Assembly: GCA_035690425.1 (NCBI GenBank)
Contig: DASSKO010000205.1
Coordinates: 1 to 60,827 of the forward strand
Source of the DNA: DASSKO01 sp035690425
Lineage (GTDB): Bacteria; Actinomycetota; Actinomycetes; Propionibacteriales; Nocardioidaceae
Reading direction: 5' to 3'
Length of the DNA: 60,827 nt
Position 1 is the first letter of the stretch, and each line of letters opens with the position of its first letter. The translations under genes and the position numbers were made by a program. Positions 59,406 through 60,827 of this stretch are shown piece after piece. A model generated the notes under the pieces. The model was given only the letters and a program-made list of their open reading frames with translations. It had not been told where the DNA came from and searched no databases.

Positions 59406-60620
59406 GTGTCTGCTGCCGTGTCCCCGTCCACGTCACTGCCGCCGCTCGTCGAGCCCGCGGCTGAGCTGAGCACCGACGAGGTTCGTCGATACAGTCGGCA
59501 CCTGATCATCCCCGACGTGGGGATGGCGGGGCAGAAGCGACTGAAGAACGCGAAGGTGCTGGTGATCGGCGCCGGCGGCCTCGGTAGCCCAGCCCTGCTC
59601 TACCTCGCCGCGGCCGGTGTCGGCACGCTCGGCATCATCGAGTTCGACGAGGTCGACGAGTCCAACCTGCAGCGCCAGGTCATCCATGGGCAAAGCGATA
59701 TCGGCAAGCCCAAGGCCGAGTCCGCCAGGGAGTCCATCGCCGAGGTCAACCCGCTCGTCGAGGTCGTCGTGCACAACGAGCGTCTCGACAACGACAACGT
59801 GATGGGCATCTTCGCCGGCTACGACCTGATCATCGACGGCACCGACAACTTCGCCACCCGCTACCTGGTCAACGACGCCGCGGTGCTGCTGGGTAAGCCG
59901 TACGTGTGGGGCTCGATCTTCCGCTTCGACGGCCAAGCCAGCGTGTTCTGGGCCGAGCACGGCCCCTGCTACCGCTGCCTGTATCCCGAGCCTCCGCCCC
60001 CGGGCATGGTGCCCTCCTGCGCCGAAGGCGGCGTCCTCGGCGTGCTCTGCGCCAGCATCGGCTCGATCCAGGTCAACGAGGCGATCAAGCTGATCACCGG
60101 CATCGGTGAGCCGCTGCTCGGCAAGCTGATGGTCTACGACGCGTTGGAGATGGAGTACCGCAAGCTGGGCGTCCGCAAGGACCCGAACTGCGCCATCTGT
60201 GGCGAGAACCCGACCGTCACCGAGCTGATCGACTACGAGGACTTCTGCGGCGCGATCTCCGACGACGCCGCCGAGGCGGTCGCGGGCTCCACCATCTCGG
60301 TGCGCCAGCTCGAGGAGTGGCTGAGGGAGCGCAGCGAGGGTGACCGTGACTTCGTGCTGGTCGACGTGCGCGAGCCCAACGAGCGAGAGATCAACGAGAT
60401 CCCCGGCTCGGTGCTGATCCCCAAGGGCGACTTCTTGTCGGGTGAAGGGCTCTCGCAACTGCCGCAGGACAAGCAGCCCGTCTTCTACTGCAAGGTGGGC
60501 GGTCGCTCGGCCGAGGTGCTGGCGACCGTGAAGGACGCCGGCTTCGCCAACGCCGTACACGTCGGTGGCGGAGTTGCGGCGTGGGTGAACCAGGTCGACC
60601 CCTCGCAGCCGGCGTACTGA
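59406..60620 (+). CDS. moeZ: Adenylyltransferase/sulfurtransferase MoeZ
   Basis: A 404-residue two-domain enzyme that activates and thiolates the C-terminus of sulfur-carrier proteins. Residues 20-290 are a ThiF/MoeB-type adenylyltransferase: nucleotide loop GAGGLGS (55-61), the zinc pairs CYRC and CAIC. Residues 300-404 are a rhodanese domain with active-site C362 (FYCKVGGRSAE). Start GTG 59406 is behind GGAGGA. Serves molybdopterin, thiamine-type carriers or cysteine synthesis in actinobacteria. Confidence 0.94.
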   Translation: MSAAVSPSTSLPPLVEPAAELSTDEVRRYSRHLIIPDVGMAGQKRLKNAKVLVIGAGGLGSPALLYLAAAGVGTLGIIEFDEVDESNLQRQVIHGQSDIGKPKAESARESIAEVNPLVEVVVHNERLDNDNVMGIFAGYDLIIDGTDNFATRYLVNDAAVLLGKPYVWGSIFRFDGQASVFWAEHGPCYRCLYPEPPPPGMVPSCAEGGVLGVLCASIGSIQVNEAIKLITGIGEPLLGKLMVYDALEMEYRKLGVRKDPNCAICGENPTVTELIDYEDFCGAISDDAAEAVAGSTISVRQLEEWLRERSEGDRDFVLVDVREPNEREINEIPGSVLIPKGDFLSGEGLSQLPQDKQPVFYCKVGGRSAEVLATVKDAGFANAVHVGGGVAAWVNQVDPSQPAY

Positions 60621-60810
60621 CCCCTCGCGGCCGGTGTGACGCCCGCCTCGCCGCGAGATCGCACATTCGCCTCGCAACCGCTCGTACAGTGCTCACACAG
60701 TGGGTGCTGTACGGCGGTTGTGCCTGGCCGGTCGGTGAGTCCGCCGGCACGGTGGTGAGCAGGTGCGCGAGGCGCGCCGCCATCCACCGGCCGACGGTCA
60801 GGAGTGTCCC

Positions 60811-60827
60811 ATGCGAACCCACGAACG
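60811..60827 (+). CDS. Start of a gene cut by the window edge
   Basis: An ATG at 60811 follows CAGGAG at normal spacing and opens a frame (MRTHE...) that runs off the window. Too short to identify. Confidence 0.4.

Noticed and set aside
60391..60822. Leftward frame at the window end
   Set aside because: Antisense to moeZ and then intergenic; no start signal or domain.

Overview
This window is a gene-dense stretch of a high-GC actinobacterial chromosome. The gene content and order point to Propionibacteriales, most likely Nocardioidaceae (Nocardioides-like). That placement is an inference from content: mshB (mycothiol synthesis), an Sdh1-type succinate dehydrogenase, fdxA-dapC, dapD, dapE, a LOG-family protein, a FolP2-type protein, tag, DUF3117, O-methyltransferase / sigE / rseA / rseB / htrA, tatB, mrp, DUF6758, PHP, DEAD helicase / MiaE-like / DUF3107 / TetR and moeZ. 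Much of this order is shared with mycobacteria and streptomycetes. GTG starts and 1-4 base start/stop overlaps are common. No rRNA, tRNA, CRISPR array, IS element or prophage was seen.

Layout. 1-5 kb: a decayed transporter tail, an App1-type phosphatase, a DUF2975/HTH pair and a large PAP2 / kinase-like / flippase fusion. 5-9.2 kb: a reductase-like protein, a YrhK-like protein, a pterin dehydratase, an ECF sigma/anti-sigma pair beside a broken lipoprotein gene, and an unknown protein. 9.2-13 kb: sdh operon. 13-18 kb: Nudix-phosphotransferase fusion, mshB, flavin reductase, VanW protein. 18-24.7 kb: fdxA-dapC, a cell-wall-hydrolase-like protein, dapD, dapE, LOG. 24.7-30 kb: FolP2, DivIVA-like, SRPBCC, tag, enoyl-CoA hydratase with PaaX, DUF3117. 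30-38 kb: the SigE envelope-stress module facing an operon of MgtE/CBS-like, DUF1003, mrp and tatB. 38-41.4 kb: PhzF-like, EamA, CitE-like. 41.5-47.5 kb: an accessory island of two glycosyltransferases and three sulfotransferase-like genes. 47.5-54.5 kb: stress protein, DUF2332, phospholipid synthase, kinase-Nudix fusion, DUF6758, PHP, SDR, L,D-transpeptidase. 54.5-60.8 kb: helicase block, LigD polymerase, moeZ, and the start of one more gene.

How the genes work together. Many products act on the envelope: dapC/D/E make meso-diaminopimelate; the L,D-transpeptidase, VanW protein and muralytic protein act on the wall; SigE/RseA/RseB/HtrA sense envelope stress; TatB exports proteins; CDP-alcohol and PAP2/flippase proteins handle lipids. 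The GT/sulfotransferase island may decorate a surface glycan. Redox and cofactor genes (sdh, fdxA, mshB, flavin reductase, moeZ, pterin dehydratase, mrp) form the second theme.

The most unusual features are the three-sulfotransferase island; a 51-53-bp repeat family at two sites 8 kb apart; three tandem copies of an 11-bp palindrome ending in a stop codon; a decayed lipoprotein beside an intact sigma/anti-sigma pair; three uncommon domain fusions; and a DEAD helicase whose conserved N-terminus lies upstream of any standard start codon. Starts, families and motifs were read by eye; no database search was possible.
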